A DNA stretch of 64,000 nucleotides from Sinotaia quadrata (GCA_028829895.1 CM054181.1:15656001-15720000); one strand, 5' to 3'. Counted from the stretch's first letter, positions 45,601-59,000 are shown. Made by a program: numbers and translations. The notes: a model not told the origin generated them from the sequence alone.

Positions 45601-46329
45601 CTATGTTATTCTGTCTAACCCTGTTCTCATAGCGTGTCAGTCCCCTTCTCGCGCGAATTCGGGTGCGTAAGCTTGAAGCACTCCCTTGAAATAATCAGAC
45701 TGAAAGACCTGTTATGAGATCCACAACACAATAGCTAGTAAGGATCGCTCAATCTGGTTAAACATACTAGAGTCAAAGAAACTTGTATTAATTGGGGGTG
45801 GGGAGAGTAGTAGAAGCGAAAGCTGCCACACAAGAAATGGCGTTGTTACACATAACAAAAGTAGCGCATGAATTAAATGAAAGCACATAACGGCAGGATG
45901 AATCTTACTCTGTGTTTGAAACATATTACGTCATGGGTACAGACGGCACGGTAAATTACTATGACTCAACACTCAGCAACAGAGAGTAAGCGATGCTGAA
46001 ACCTACACACACAATACACTACAGTACACAGAAACCATTGCTACATAGAATCCAACCTCCACCAACAAACAAAGAAGACCACCCTAAACAAATTACAAAC
46101 TCAGTCAAAATTCGGCACATATATACACCAACTGAAAGTACAACTACAAGTCGAGCTGAAACCCCGACTACACAGACTGCTTCAACGTAGAGAATCATGG
46201 GAAGAGCCTAGAACAGCTCGCAAACAGAGCAACTAACAAAGCAGCATAAACCCCACCAGTCAACAAAGAAATCATTAAAGGATCTCAAATCAACATTCAC
46301 TACAGCTATTCACACGATTAAAAAAAGTA

Positions 46330-46440
46330 AGCCGGGGATACCAAGTGACCATGATAATTTTCAAGAGGTTCTGAAAAGACATCTTTTTCATCAGCAAGAA
46401 TATAATTTTTTGTGCAGCGTCTTTTAAAAATCGACATTTT
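46330..46440 (+). pseudogene. Possible 3' tail of a non-LTR retrotransposon
   Basis: The frame DNFQEVLKRHLFHQQEYN resembles the FKxxLKTxLF tail common at the end of CR1/L2-like ORF2 proteins. Only this short tail is seen, so the assignment is tentative. Confidence 0.2.
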
Positions 46441-46822
46441 ATTTGTATATTAATTTATTTTAGTTATATATTGTCTTTTTGCATATGAATTGGTTTTATT
46501 TTACTGTATTTAGTTTTCGTATGTGTTTAAAGTAGTTTGCTGTTAGAAGGTGAAATAATTTGAATGTAAGCAAGCTTGCTAGAGTAGCCAGTTTCAAAAT
46601 GAGAATATAGTACTATCAAAATTAAAATTAAATAGATTGTTTTGTCCAAGGAGCTAGAGGTAAAAGATGTAACACAGCTGTAACACAATTATTTGTTGTA
46701 ACTAACAGAGAAACACATCTGTATACTGAGAAAACTGCCGAAATAGACACATTTATACTAACAGTAGCCATTAGATACATAGTGAAGTTTAGATAAACAA
46801 CTCTTGTTGGTCTTATATATAG

Positions 46823-46985
46823 ACAACTCTTAGCATAGGTCCTAGACAGATAACTGATAGTTAACTCTTATTGTGTAGCTCTTAAAAAACACCTCTTACA
46901 GACAACTCTTAGTATATGTCACAGACAGACAACTGATAGTTAACTCTTGAATGTGTACCTCTTACAGACTCTTGCTTATTGTAAC
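46823..46985. repeat. 79-bp tandem duplication
   Basis: Two copies starting ACAACTCTTAG at 46823 and 46902, sharing ACTGATAGTTAACTCTT and CCTCTTACAGAC. Confidence 0.85.
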
Positions 46986-47399
46986 TTTGACATTTTTACT
47001 TACTGTATCGCGTTGACAAACTCTTACTTAGTGTAGCCCTTTGACAACTCTTAAAATATTGTAGCTCTTAGACAAAACTTGCTCTTAGTCACCTCTTATT
47101 TAGTGTAGCTGTTAGATATACACTTCTTGCTCTTTGAAAGAATTATTTAGAGTAGGTATTTGATAAATCTTTGGCAGCTCACTAACAGACACTGCATCTA
47201 CGGTTTTTGGCTGATTGGGCACATACATTATAAAAAACAAATACCCAGTCTCTGAAAGCTAAAAACTTTGCATAATATATGGACATCTAGCCAAAAACAA
47301 GTATGCATGGTTAACATTCTATTTGCTATGGTTTTGCCCAGACTCGTGCCATACAAGCATCCTAAACAGAACCTCAAAAGTAATTAGATTTTTTTTTTT

Positions 47400-47700
47400 T
47401 TTGATCGATCAACATAAACTGCGGTAATGGTATGGCTGCAAGATGAGCCTGGCGCCTGCAGTAGAAATGTGCGCAGGCGGCCTCTGTTTACAGTAAGTTG
47501 TAGGGTACATATATGTGCTGGTTTCTTCATGTGCATCTGATAAATGTGGTTGCTGCCATATTGTAGTGTGTGATAGGTTCGAAACTGAAGGTATGTTCGG
47601 TGGACGTTTGACGAATTCAAAGGTTTGATTAGATATTGGCATCGTCATGCCGTCGTGGGGTTTGTCTTCTGCCACCTGCGTTTGTGTGTTTTCTAAACAG
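47400..47700 (+). promoter_or_regulatory. CpG-richer island, candidate upstream GRIN1 5' exon or promoter
   Basis: In otherwise AT-rich DNA this block has many CpG and GC-rich words (GGCGCCTGCAG, GCGCAGGCGGCC, GCCGTCGTGGGG). It holds a good donor-like ACA|GTAAGTT at 47492/47493. It is 5 kb before the GRIN1 start codon and points the same way. Function is inferred only; a transposon remnant is the alternative. Confidence 0.25.
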
Positions 47701-48795
47701 TTTTGTCAGTATCAAAATGTAGGTCACCACAGTCCGATAATTTACGATAAAGAACGAGTTAAATGAAAGATTTTGCATATTCTTTATGATTTGAGCATTT
47801 TCGAGAAATTATACCCCATCCCCGTCGTTTATTACGATTTAATTTTTAACCGCCACTTGATGAGATCGTTGTCTTTGCACTTGCTGTTGGTGATAATCGT
47901 TCATATGTTCCACGTCATAAATAAATTAACTGTTAACACATTATTTATACTTCTATTTGTCGTAGTATTTTTTCTAATTGGCTGCCTGATATGACAGAAT
48001 AGTGTTAAGTAGCATATAATTTTGTACACCACACTTAGTACAGATAATTTTGATCTAGTTATTTTAGCAAATAATAAATAATTGTAAGAAAATATTTGTT
48101 ATTTACAAAAACAATCCTTTATTTTTTGTTTATAGCAATATAATATCAGAGTGATATAGCAATATAATATCAGATATTAGAATTGTACATAGTTTTATAA
48201 GAATAATTGTGTGATACATTAATATTATATGTGGGTATAAAATAGTTGTTGGCGATTTAAGATTAATTATTGTCTTTTTTGAAGATCATTTAACAATTTG
48301 TGTAATAGTGTGTAATTTAGCATTGGATTTATATATAAATCAAAACAAAAGTCTGGAAGCATTTAATGTCTCTTGCTTTGTTGACAGACTTGTTCACACT
48401 CCAGCAGTTAAGTAGACACAATATAGTAAATCATAATGTTCTAATTTGCTAATTCATTTGCATTTTATATGGTCTTTTCTCAAAGGTCATACAAGTTCAA
48501 TGACCTGGAAAAAAATGGTAAAATAGTACCATTGTTTGTAATTATCTCTATTCATCCAGTATCACATAGGGTCCTAATGTCACTGCTTAATGGTACGTAG
48601 GAAATTAAATAAAAGCTATTATTATCTTTTATTATTATTATACATAATTTTACTTAATGATGTTGAATGCAGCAGTCAATGTAGTATATCCAAACACACA
48701 TTGTATCCATTACAAAAACAAAATAAAAATCAAGTAATTTATTTTGGATTATAGTTGTGTTGCAGCCGAGAATCTCTCTCTTTCACATACATGCA

Positions 48796-48851
<56 letters not shown>

Positions 48852-49290
48852 TACACAGGCATACTATGCACACACATACAACCTGCTCTCTTCCTTTGTG
48901 CTGTTTGACTGATCAATAATTATTTAACGCTGGATAACTTTTCCTTTTTTACTGCTTGTTGCAGAAATAAATTGCAATCTGTTGCTTCACTTGTTTGTGT
49001 AAAATAATCAGTGTATGGAATGTAGAATCTAGTACTTCCTACCACACTGACAGTTATCAGTTTATAAACAGTAAACTGATAAGTGCTGTTCGTTAATAAG
49101 CTGTTTGGTAATGACCATATCAGTCTTGAAGAACATGTAAACCTCTGGATTTAAGAAAGTTTATATGGTTGTACATATGCTCCTTTATTATTTGTTAATT
49201 TTGTGAATGTGTTTGTATTTATGAGCTATAAATTGTGTGACTGTGCAGCAGTGTGTTTCTATGCCTGTGCATGTATACTGGTATACTGGT
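47701..49290. other. Intergenic region
   Basis: No gene seen. Includes a 24-bp duplication at 48133-48180 (TATAGCAATATAATATCAGA). Confidence 0.6.
48798..48850. repeat. (CA)n microsatellite
   Basis: About 26 CA units. Confidence 0.97.
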
Positions 49291-49299
49291 TCAGACTTC

Positions 49300-49412
49300 A
49301 CTAGTTATACATTAGTTATAGATTAGTTATAGACTTGTTATAGATTAGTTATAGACTAGTTATCATTAGTTATAGTTATGCATTAGTTACTAGTTATATG
49401 TTATACACTTTT
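49300..49412. repeat. ~11-bp TTAGTTATAGA repeat
   Basis: Imperfect units TTAGTTATAGA and relatives over about 110 bp. Confidence 0.8.
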
Positions 49413-49585
49413 GTGCTTCATAATTTTATATTTTGCTAAACAAATAGAGATTTGTGCTTGTTCTGCATTTTATTCCATATTTAAAATAAATGTAAATCTT
49501 CATGTCTGTCATACATGTATGTGTGTGTGTGTGTGTGTGTGTATGTAGCATATTAGTAGAAGTATTGGCTGTACATATCTATGTG

Positions 49586-49750
49586 CCCATAGATCTCACA
49601 GTCCAGACTGTAATAATTGTATAGCAAATATGAATTGTGCACATAGATCTCACAGTCCAGACTGTAATAATTGTATAGCAAATATGATTTGTGCACATAG
49701 ATCTCACAGTCCAGACTGTAATAATTGTATAGCAAATATGAATTGTACAC
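49586..49750. repeat. 54-bp tandem repeat, 3 near-identical copies
   Basis: Copies start CATAGATCTCACAGTCC at 49588, 49642 and 49696. A short (TG)n tract lies just upstream at about 49518-49542. Confidence 0.95.
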
Positions 49751-49889
49751 ATTATGTTCATGAGTCTAAGGTAGTTCTCGTAATTCTTGCTGAATATATT
49801 TAAGATCTATTTTAAGATTTAGTTAAAGAATTATAATGGACAAGAGGTAATGCAGACAGGGTGAATAGACTTAAGGGTGGTTTTATTTG

Positions 49890-50620
49890 CCTCTTTAACT
49901 TAAGGTGGTGCTCTTAGTGTTAGTCAATTGACTGGGACAGTAAATGGTATCTTTTGAGTTTCAGACTATGCATTTAAGATTCTTTGGCAATTAAAAATAA
50001 TAAAAGAATAGACCATTGGCTGTTGGCCACTGCCCAAACAAATTTGCATGACCCTCAACAAACAAAAAAATCACCCCAAGATTTCACATATCTCTTTTCT
50101 TTCCAGAACCCAAACTTAAAAGATAGTAATAGTGTACAAACGGGTTCCTTATGTTTCAGACTGTGTATTATCAATTCTTTTGCAGGTGAAAATCAGAAAG
50201 AACATTTTATTGGCCACCTCCCAGACAAAATTCACATGTCCTCCCCAAAAATATTTTTAAAAAATCCACTTCAGAACTCTCCATACACAGAAATTAATGT
50301 AAATTTCTATTTATATCTTCTTTCCAGAACCCCAGACTTATGTGTGACTGTTGTCTATTTCTTAGTTCAAGATGGTGGTCTTAGTGTCTAGTCAGTTGGT
50401 TGGAATAATAAAGTGGTTCCCTTGACTTAAGGCTGTATATTAAAGATTCTTTAGCAATTGAAAATTAGAAAGAATAGGTCATTGGCTACTTCTAAACAAA
50501 TTGGCTCCACCCCCCCAAAAAAAAAAGTAAAATAAAATTAAAAAAATAAAGAAATCCACCTTGACCTCTCCATATATGTAAACTACATTTTATTGTCTTC
50601 TTGAATTTCTTCCTAGGCAC
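49890..50620. repeat. Large diverged tandem repeat, about 3 copies
   Basis: Homologous blocks around TTCTTTGGCAATTAAAAA recur near 49980, 50178 and 50448, each followed by CATTGGC-like sequence, and GGTGGTCTTAGTGT recurs near 49904 and 50372. Spacing is uneven (about 200 and 270 bp). The 135-codon open frame at 49984-50391 sits inside the repeat and is not a gene. Confidence 0.7.
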
Positions 50621-50944
50621 TTGTACACCCAACAAAATCGACAAAGTTAGAAGCAGACGCTAAGAGCAAGTAGTAGTAGCCATAATTGAGCACATCTTTA
50701 AGATAGTTTATTAGACTGATACAGACAAGAGTGAAGGTATTTCTTCAGAAACCAGCCATGATAGAACACCAATATCTGCATGCAGTTTCTCCTATCACTT
50801 TTAGAATTTATCATGGATCACAACAGTTGGTATATAAGTAGAAATAACTAACAGCTATCAACTGCCCAAATGTCAAATCCTGTTAATATTTCGTTTGCAA
50901 AATGATTCCATGGATTTGAACCAGGATTAACATTGGATACATTG

Positions 50945-51370
50945 AAGCAAGGAGCTGAGTTTCTTAAAGTTTGTTCTCATATCTTTGTTGTAGTGATGCA
51001 ACTTCTGCCTTTGCAACCCCACACAGTGCTTAGGGATCTTTCAATCTCATATTTGTTTCTTCTCCCCCAAAAATTATACTTGAAATTTGAAAAAATACAC
51101 ACATGACCGAGTTTTTGTAGTGCACACAGAAAACTGATTCTCTGTGGAGCAGAAAGAGAGAGTATATAGAAAATTAAAGTTTCTTAAAAAGTTATGAAGT
51201 ATGCATGGGATATATCAGAGCAAATAGCTGAGTTTCTTAAAGTTTGTTAGCAAATCTGGAGACACATTGGAGCAAGATGCTGAGTTGCTTAAAGTTTGTT
51301 ATCAAATCTTCATGATATAATTCAAAGCAAAAAGCTGAGTTTTTTAAAGTTTGTTAGCAAATCTTTATGG
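50945..51370. repeat. Degenerate GCTGAGTTTCTTAAAGTTTG repeat
   Basis: Copies at about 50950, 51225, 51275 and 51330, the last three in tandem. Confidence 0.8.
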
Positions 51371-51544
51371 AATAATGGTCTTTAAAAATCATAGATCAAT
51401 AGTTTTAGTACTGGGGATTGCTCACAGAAAGCTAATAAACACAGTTCTGTTGAATATCAACATTACTTCTACCCCCCACCCCCCACCCCAACAAAACAAA
51501 AAAATAACTCGAGAAAACATTGACAATTCTTTTTGATTGAAAAA

Positions 51545-51965
51545 TACATAACTGCTTTTTATCAAACATAAGTTCAGCTCTTATTTTATTGCATTTCTGC
51601 ATTTATCAAACATAGATTCATGACATTTTTCTTGCTTTTCTGCTTTATGAAACATAGGTTCAGTAACTTTTATTACATTTTTGCCTTTATCAGACATAGG
51701 TTCAATTCCTTTTTATTACATGTCACCTTTATCAAACATAGGTACTGTACCTTTGATTACATTTTTGCCTTTATCAAACATAGGTACTCTACCTTTGATT
51801 ACATTTTTGCCCTTATCAAACATAGATTCAATTCCTTTTTATTACATTTTGCATTATCAGACATAACTTCAATTCATTATTATTACATTTCTGCCTTTAC
51901 CAAACATTTTTTTGTTGTTGGAAGTCTATATTCTGTATTTACCAAGCCTTTACCTTTACCATACT
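51545..51965. repeat. ~45-bp TTTATCAAACATAGGTTC array, about 9 copies
   Basis: Unit TTTATCAAACATAGGTTC plus a T-rich second half. Because the unit keeps frames open, 119- and 61-codon open frames appear in it; they are repeat translations. Confidence 0.9.
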
Positions 51966-52627
51966 GTCTTTACCTTTGACTCACCTGTACAACTACCTTT
52001 ATCAAATGTAGCTCACTTTATTTTCAGGAGTAGTACTCTTTTACCAAGCAATGAAGCATTGATTGAATTTCATTCATTGAAAATCAGCATACATAATTGC
52101 CTTCACCAAACATTTGGCTCACTTTCATTCAGTGGTTTGTTTTTATAATTTTCATCACTTTTACTAATATTTCAAAACTTCTCTATCACTTTACAGCTCT
52201 TACAATATTTAGAGCATGCAACTCAAAACATACAGAAATTCTAACAAGTACATAAATTGAATCATTTATATACAGTATTTATTAAACCTTTAGGTTTACA
52301 TTTATTTTTTTCATTTTTTCTACAATAGCTTAACTGGTATAAATTACAAAAAGAAATTAAGTGTTTATGTTCAGTTAACACTTGTGTTCACTTGCTTCAG
52401 ATTTTGCATGCATTGGATTGCTGATTACACTTTATTTATTTTTATTTAAAAAACCACATATATTAACTTAAACAATGTTGACTTTGTTGATAACAAAACT
52501 AAAAAAAATGTTCTGAACAGTTATAAAAACATAATAATTATATTTTATTCCAAATCTTTGGTTTAGAGAGGACCCTACCACATTCATTAAGAGCTTGCCT
52601 AACATCAAGAACAGACAATCGAAAAAT
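51966..52627. other. Region upstream of the GRIN1 start codon
   Basis: AT-rich; presumably contains GRIN1 5'UTR, but no start site or acceptor can be fixed. Confidence 0.5.
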
Positions 52628-53017
52628 ATGCATGTTAGGTCTGCAGTCATTGTTCTTCTGTTGGGGAGCCTGGTGCCATCTGCATTTGCAGCAGATCCAG
52701 TCGTCGTCACGCTTGGAGCTTCACTGAGTTCTGAGCGCCATCAGTTCCACTTCAAGATGGCTGTAGAAGAGCTCAACAAACGACCTCAGATCCCTAACAA
52801 CCTTCGGTTTAATGCCACTTCTATTCTGATGGATGGGAACCCAATTCGTTCAGCTTTGGATGTGTGTGATAAACTTTTGACCGAGCATGTATACACTGTG
52901 GTGGTGTCGCATCCGAATTCCAGCATGCATGCCCCTATCTCTGTCTCATACACTTGCGGATATTACCACATCCCAGTAGTTGGTATTTCTGCTCGAGACA
53001 GTGCCTTTTCAGATGTG
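52628..53017 (+). CDS. GRIN1: GRIN1 coding exon 1
   Basis: 130 codons: signal peptide and first lobe of the amino-terminal domain through ISARDSAFSDV. N-glycosylation sequon in FNATS. Donor GTG|GTGAGT. Confidence 0.93.
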
Positions 53018-56000
53018 GTGAGTGCTTTAACTCTTATTTGGTTGTAGTTGTTTGGTGATAGGAGACATCTTTAAAGTAGTATTTTAATTTCTGAATAATT
53101 TCTTTTTTATATAAATATAATAAATAAATATGTGACAGCTAAGATTATTATTACCATTTATCACTAACATATAAAACATCAGTTTTATACCACTTGCTCA
53201 TTCATTGGAGTAAGTTGGGGTTCACTTGCTTTTTCATTGGAGTAAGTTGGGGTTCACTTGCTCATTCATTGGAGTAAGTTGGGGTTCACTTGCTCATTCA
53301 TTGAAGTAAGTTGGGGTTCACTTGCTCATTCATTGGAGTAAGTTGGGGTTCACTTGCTCTTTATAAGATTGTAAAAATTAAAAAAATCACCAAATTAGAG
53401 GTAAACAAACTCTACTTGTTGTTAATCTGTAAGGAATTAATTTTTATTTGATTTTGTGATAGGAACTTAAAAAAAAAATCTTTTGATTTTAACTATATAT
53501 AATTTATTTATATTTTTATTTTTAAAATTTTATTTTTATTTATTTAGATTTTAACCAATATATTTATTATAAAATGAATACTTTTATGAATAATAAAATG
53601 AATAATTTTTTTTCTGAAGGGGTTTGATATTTCATGATTAGATCATAGTGTTTGATATTTCATGATTAGATGACTTTTGGGCCCACAACTGACAAACATT
53701 GAATGGAGAAAAAGACATTTTGAATGGTGATATCAGTTAAGCAACTTTAATTTTGAAATAACTACTGTCAAAATGGACAATTAGCACATATCATCTGGAA
53801 GTAAAAGCATTTAAGAAATTAAATGCAGATTTAAGAAGTCATTGTGACAGTAGATATTATGTACCCAGAGAAACAGAACAGACAGAAAGAAATTAGGAGT
53901 TATTGTTAAATCTGAAATTTGTTAATTAGAGTTCCTGTATTTAGCACTTATTACAATTGGTGTATATGTGTTTGTGTATGTGTGCTTGAATTTTGTTTGT
54001 TAAACATGTACCTAAGAGAATTTTGAAATAAAAATGCAGAATGTGCACAAAATGTTCCTGCGTACTGTGCCTCCATATTCACACCAGGCAGATGTTTGGG
54101 TTGCCATGTTGGATCATTTAGGCTGGAAGAAGGTCATATTTGTTTATAGTGCTGATGAGGAAGGACGTTCCATCCTCAGTCGTTTCCAGACGCTTGCAGA
54201 ACCACGAGAAATCGAGGTGAGTGCAGTCATTTCTTTTAATTATTTTCTTTTAGTTTTACTTCTTTTATAAATTTCTAATAAACTGTTGTTTTCAGCACGT
54301 TTTAATCCCTGTTCATTCATTGACTTAATTATTAGTGTTAACCTATTGATTTTTTTTTAAAGAGGAGCAGAGTTTATCTGTTGAAATTATAGTTGTCACA
54401 AAGTATTAAATTATTTAAAAAATACACATTCTGCAAGTCTGAAACTTATTTGCTTCGATGTGATAAACAAATTGCAATTAATGAATATCATCACATAGCT
54501 AAAGTACTTCTCAGAAAGCAACAATAGAGCATTTAAGCATTTAAATATTTAAGTTCTGTCTGTTGTTTAGTGTGGGAATTCAGTAAACAATAATAGAGCA
54601 TTTAAGCATTTAAATATTTAAGTCCCAGAAGTCCCAGGCCAAACCTCAGACATAAATACCTTGTCAAATCCCAGGTAGAACTTCCTCTCTCACCTCAGAC
54701 AGAACTCCCATGTCAAATAATAGACAGAAATCCCAGGCTTAACCCCAGACAAACTCCTATGTCAAATCCCAGACGGAAAGTTCTCCCTCGCCAAATCCCA
54801 GAACATGCATGTATCTGTGGCACTTGATGCCATCCCTTACTTGGTCAGTTCATATGGTTAGATATATATACATATATGGATGTCTCCCTTCACCTGTTTA
54901 CTTTTGGATCCCACATGCAAGCTGTTCCTGCTTTAGTTACCAATGCTGCAAGCCCTTCTCACATCATCAAGTCCTAAATATAAAACATCCTGATCATTGT
55001 GCTGCTAGTACCAAGTGACAATGCCTTAAATAATTCAGCCTGGTTTCCTATATACGAAAGTTGTTTGTCAACCTTCCTTTTAGCCCCATGACTCCTACAC
55101 AGCTCCCAGATACAAGTGTCCCTTTCACATTGGAGGAAATAAATAAATAAAACAAATTATTTAGTATAAGCTTTTACTCATTTATAAAGCAGCTTATAAC
55201 ATGCATTTTTTAAAATTTTAGTACTAAAATGTGTAGTGTGCATATGTATACATTTTGCTAATTAAAATAATATTTATAATGTCTAAGTAATTTTTACAAG
55301 GAAAACTATCGTAATAGCAATATCACAGTTCTTATCTAACAGAAAATCTTTACTGTATTTCTCATAAAAATAATACCTATTGTTCATTTTTCTTTCTTTC
55401 TTAATTTTTTTTTTTGCTAATAAAAAAAGAATGTTTTAAATTATAGTGCATTTCTGATGGTGAACTATAGTGTATTTTATCATTCTAGCTGACACTACTC
55501 TGGCTTGTCATGAATTTATTTCATTGCAAGTACTTGTAATAAATATAATTGAAAGTGTGACAAAATGAATTTTGTTTTCATTGTTTATCTCAATTTACTG
55601 TTTAGATTAAGGTAATTCTTTTGTTTATAGCATTAAAGACAGATATAACATGTTAGAGTTATGCAAGGTTTAGAAATAGAATCACATTTAAATGGGTGAA
55701 GGACATTTCATGTATGTTTGGAACCATTGACCTTAAGATTCTACAATTTATGTTGTGTTTTTTTTTTTTGGGGGGGGGGGTCACTTTCTGCCAAATTTAT
55801 TTTGTTCTGTATTTAATACTCTTCCCACCTCTTTGAGTGTAACTTTTACAGTTTTTGCAAGAAATAGTCATTGAGAACTGTACATGAAAGAATTTAACCA
55901 CTTACTCCTTGGCCAAAGGATATTTTGATGTTTTTACACTTCTGTACTTTAAATCTTTCTGTATCACAACCTAATGATGGTAATAATTTATTGTAAGTTA

Positions 56001-59000
56001 AAAAGTTTTATTTACATGTTTTCCATGTATAAAATTATTAAAAGACCAGTTTGGCAGTAATTTAAAAATTTTGTAACTGTTGAAAATTGATGTATACCAT
56101 ACATGATACAGGTCAATGATAGGACTAAATAATTAGTCTATAGACATTTATATTTTATGCATATTTTATTTTTCCATGCAGATTGATCCTATTAAATACA
56201 TACCAGGACAGACTAACTATACAGATGACTTAAATCAAATACACCTCAAGGAGTCAAGAGTTATATTACTCTCTTCTACGTGAGTTTTAAATAGCTCATA
56301 CATTTTATTTTGGATGTTTTATATTTTTCACTTTTATTATTTTAAATAATGATTTAATTAATTTTTGGTTACTAACAGCAATGGCAACACTAATAAATAA
56401 AATGATTTAGTATTGTGGGAAGTATTGTAATATAAAATCCATGGCACACTGTCACGTGGAAGGATGGAGCCAAAATTATATTTTATTTAACGATCTAAAA
56501 CCCGCTAACAGACTAGGGGAAGTAACCCATTCTTGTTATTACACACTGTGTTATATGACTCTAGAAATGTTCACCTAAGTTTCCATTAGTTAGACAGATG
56601 TTGTAGACACAGTGTATGTTATCATTTCTTGCTTTAAATATATATTTTGGAGAATTATGTAGAGTGTAGAGTAGAATATTCACGCATGAATGATGACGAG
56701 TGTTTATGAGAAAGAAAGTCGAAGTGCAATAAGTTTGCCAATAGTGGACGTGCCACATGCAGATAAAAGCGTGCATGGACAGATTATGTCACAAGGCATA
56801 AAGCTTCTAGAAGCCTTTGAGGACTTTTAGGAAAACTATATAAGAGAAGAAGGAAGATTTATACTCTCATGCTGAAAAACTTGGATTCATGTGAAGACAT
56901 CTTGCTTCATTTCTATAGGATTTTGCATACAGAGATTTCATTAAGGAAAGTTGGGAGTATCTCTTTCCACCTGTTTTTTCATCCGTCTACTGCCTAGAGT
57001 GACGAGGTAACTTGCTTCAATATTTTCCTGGCAAAGTGGGGAAGTTCGCCTTCAAGACAGCTTTTGCACACGACATTGGTTGTATGCACTTAACGACAAG
57101 AAGCCATCTTTGTCTCCCATGTCTGAGCTTGTTTGAATTCATATTCCGCAGTTGGAAGGTCAGCATCTCGGTGCCCCACGGACATGAGAATTTCTGCATC
57201 CATAGATGAGACGACACACCCCACTGGACGACACATCTGGTAGTGCTAAAACGTCATTGTTTTTTTTCTGTCATCATGGTAACCAAGAAAGCAGCGACAA
57301 TTACCAAGGTTGGCAAAACGCCAACAGAGCACAGATTTCCCCCCACGGTGAATCTGAGATGGTGCCTAGAACCTGCAGGTCTTCACTGTCAGGCGATGCA
57401 ATGATTGCATCATATCTTCTCTTCAAAGTACCCCTTATGAGTGATGTGTGAGATTACGTCATCTCCCTTGGAACGTTGACATTGCTAAGTGAGTAATTGA
57501 TAAAAGGCAAACACGCATCTAGAACTGTTACGAATAAGAACATTTAAATCTATTCTGTTTGAACATATTAATATTATTATTTGTGTAATATGAACTCTAA
57601 GACAATGTTTAGATATATGCCTATCTTGTATATGAATATTCATTGTTGATAGCGGTGCCATTTACCACATAAGAATTGTATAATCTATTTTTTATTTTAT
57701 ATTTTGAGGTTCATCATTTTCATCTCCCCTTTATTTCCCACAGAGTGTATGACATTGGAAAGTTGTATGTTTGACTAATCACTGTGTGAAAGAGTAGTGC
57801 CCCAAATTGGGTAATAAATGACCTAATTTATCATCCTCAGACCAACTTGTTATTCACATTTTTTTGAGAGGGGCGAAAGAATTTGTATTTGTATTGTTTT
57901 TGTACCGTTCATCTGTACATCTGTTTATTCACATTTTTATGTTACTTGCTCATCCGCATTCACAGCCAATAAAACATTCCTTTACATATAGAATAAAAAT
58001 GGGCCCCACCCAAACATCAATGGTGTGTTCTGTAATGTGTCTTGTGTAACAACTTAAGACAATGTATTACTGGCACATGTCACACAAGCTTCTTGGAGAT
58101 ACACTGGAACAAGCCAAACCCGACTTCACCCCTTGTGTCTCTACATTAACTTCGCCCTACTTGTGACACACACACAGATCCTCAGAGTTCTCGAAGCAAG
58201 CAGACCTGAGTAAACAGTTCTAAAAAAGGAAGGAAAAAACTAAGATGGCTGTGTGTTGTGTCTATCTATCTATCTATTAAAAGTCTAAATAATATTAGTA
58301 AAATGACATGGAGTTCAAATAATTATTTATTTTCATGTATATTATATATTTTTAAAGTTAGAACAGATTCTTCTGTTCTAACTTGTTCTGAAGACAGTAA
58401 TGATATAAAACCAGAGAACCAGCAGGATGTCGACATGCATCACAACGAAGTAACAGTAGTCTTTTGAATCACAGATGTTTTTAATTGTAGAAGCACTTGT
58501 ATAAACCTAAAAATCGATAAGCACTTACATTCTTTCTTCATGGTTGGACATAACTGTGATAAAGAGCACTGCAATTTTTTGAGGGGATAGAATAGCTACA
58601 CTTGAACGTGTTAAGTCAGATTACTTTAAATACCAAGCATTCAAAAAAAAAAAAAAGGAAATCATTAAGATGTATTGAAATTTTGAACATTGCAAATCAA
58701 CTTTAAAAAAGAAGAGAAGGAATAGGTGGTAAATTAAATATGGTGAGATGTCATCCTTTACTGCAATTGCCAGCGTCTACAGTTTGAAAATCACAAAACC
58801 CATTGAGTATCTTATTTCCCCCCCTCTCATTATTACAAAATATTAATGGAAAAGTGATATTGTAATATTATTTGCTTAAATGATTAATTTATCTCATTTA
58901 AAGAAAACAGTTTCATGAGAGTCTTATAAATTTTCACATAGGAATGAATTGGCTCATTGTTCAGAAAAGTTGAGATCACCATTGCCGATCAATCAACAAA

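Noticed and set aside
49984..50391. 135-codon open frame
   Set aside because: Lies in a diverged tandem repeat, lacks an ATG start and resembles no protein.
51620..51979. 119-codon Phe/His/Tyr-rich frame
   Set aside because: Product of the ~45-bp array, which keeps three frames open.
52595..52627. Start of GRIN1 at 52595
   Set aside because: The codon there is TTG; the first in-frame ATG is 52628 and directly begins the signal peptide.
53191..53362. CRISPR-like regular repeats
   Set aside because: Head-to-tail units with no unique spacers, in an intron of an animal gene.
57012..57451. Open frames of 65-81 codons at 57.0-57.45 kb
   Set aside because: They sit inside the probable solo LTR and match nothing.
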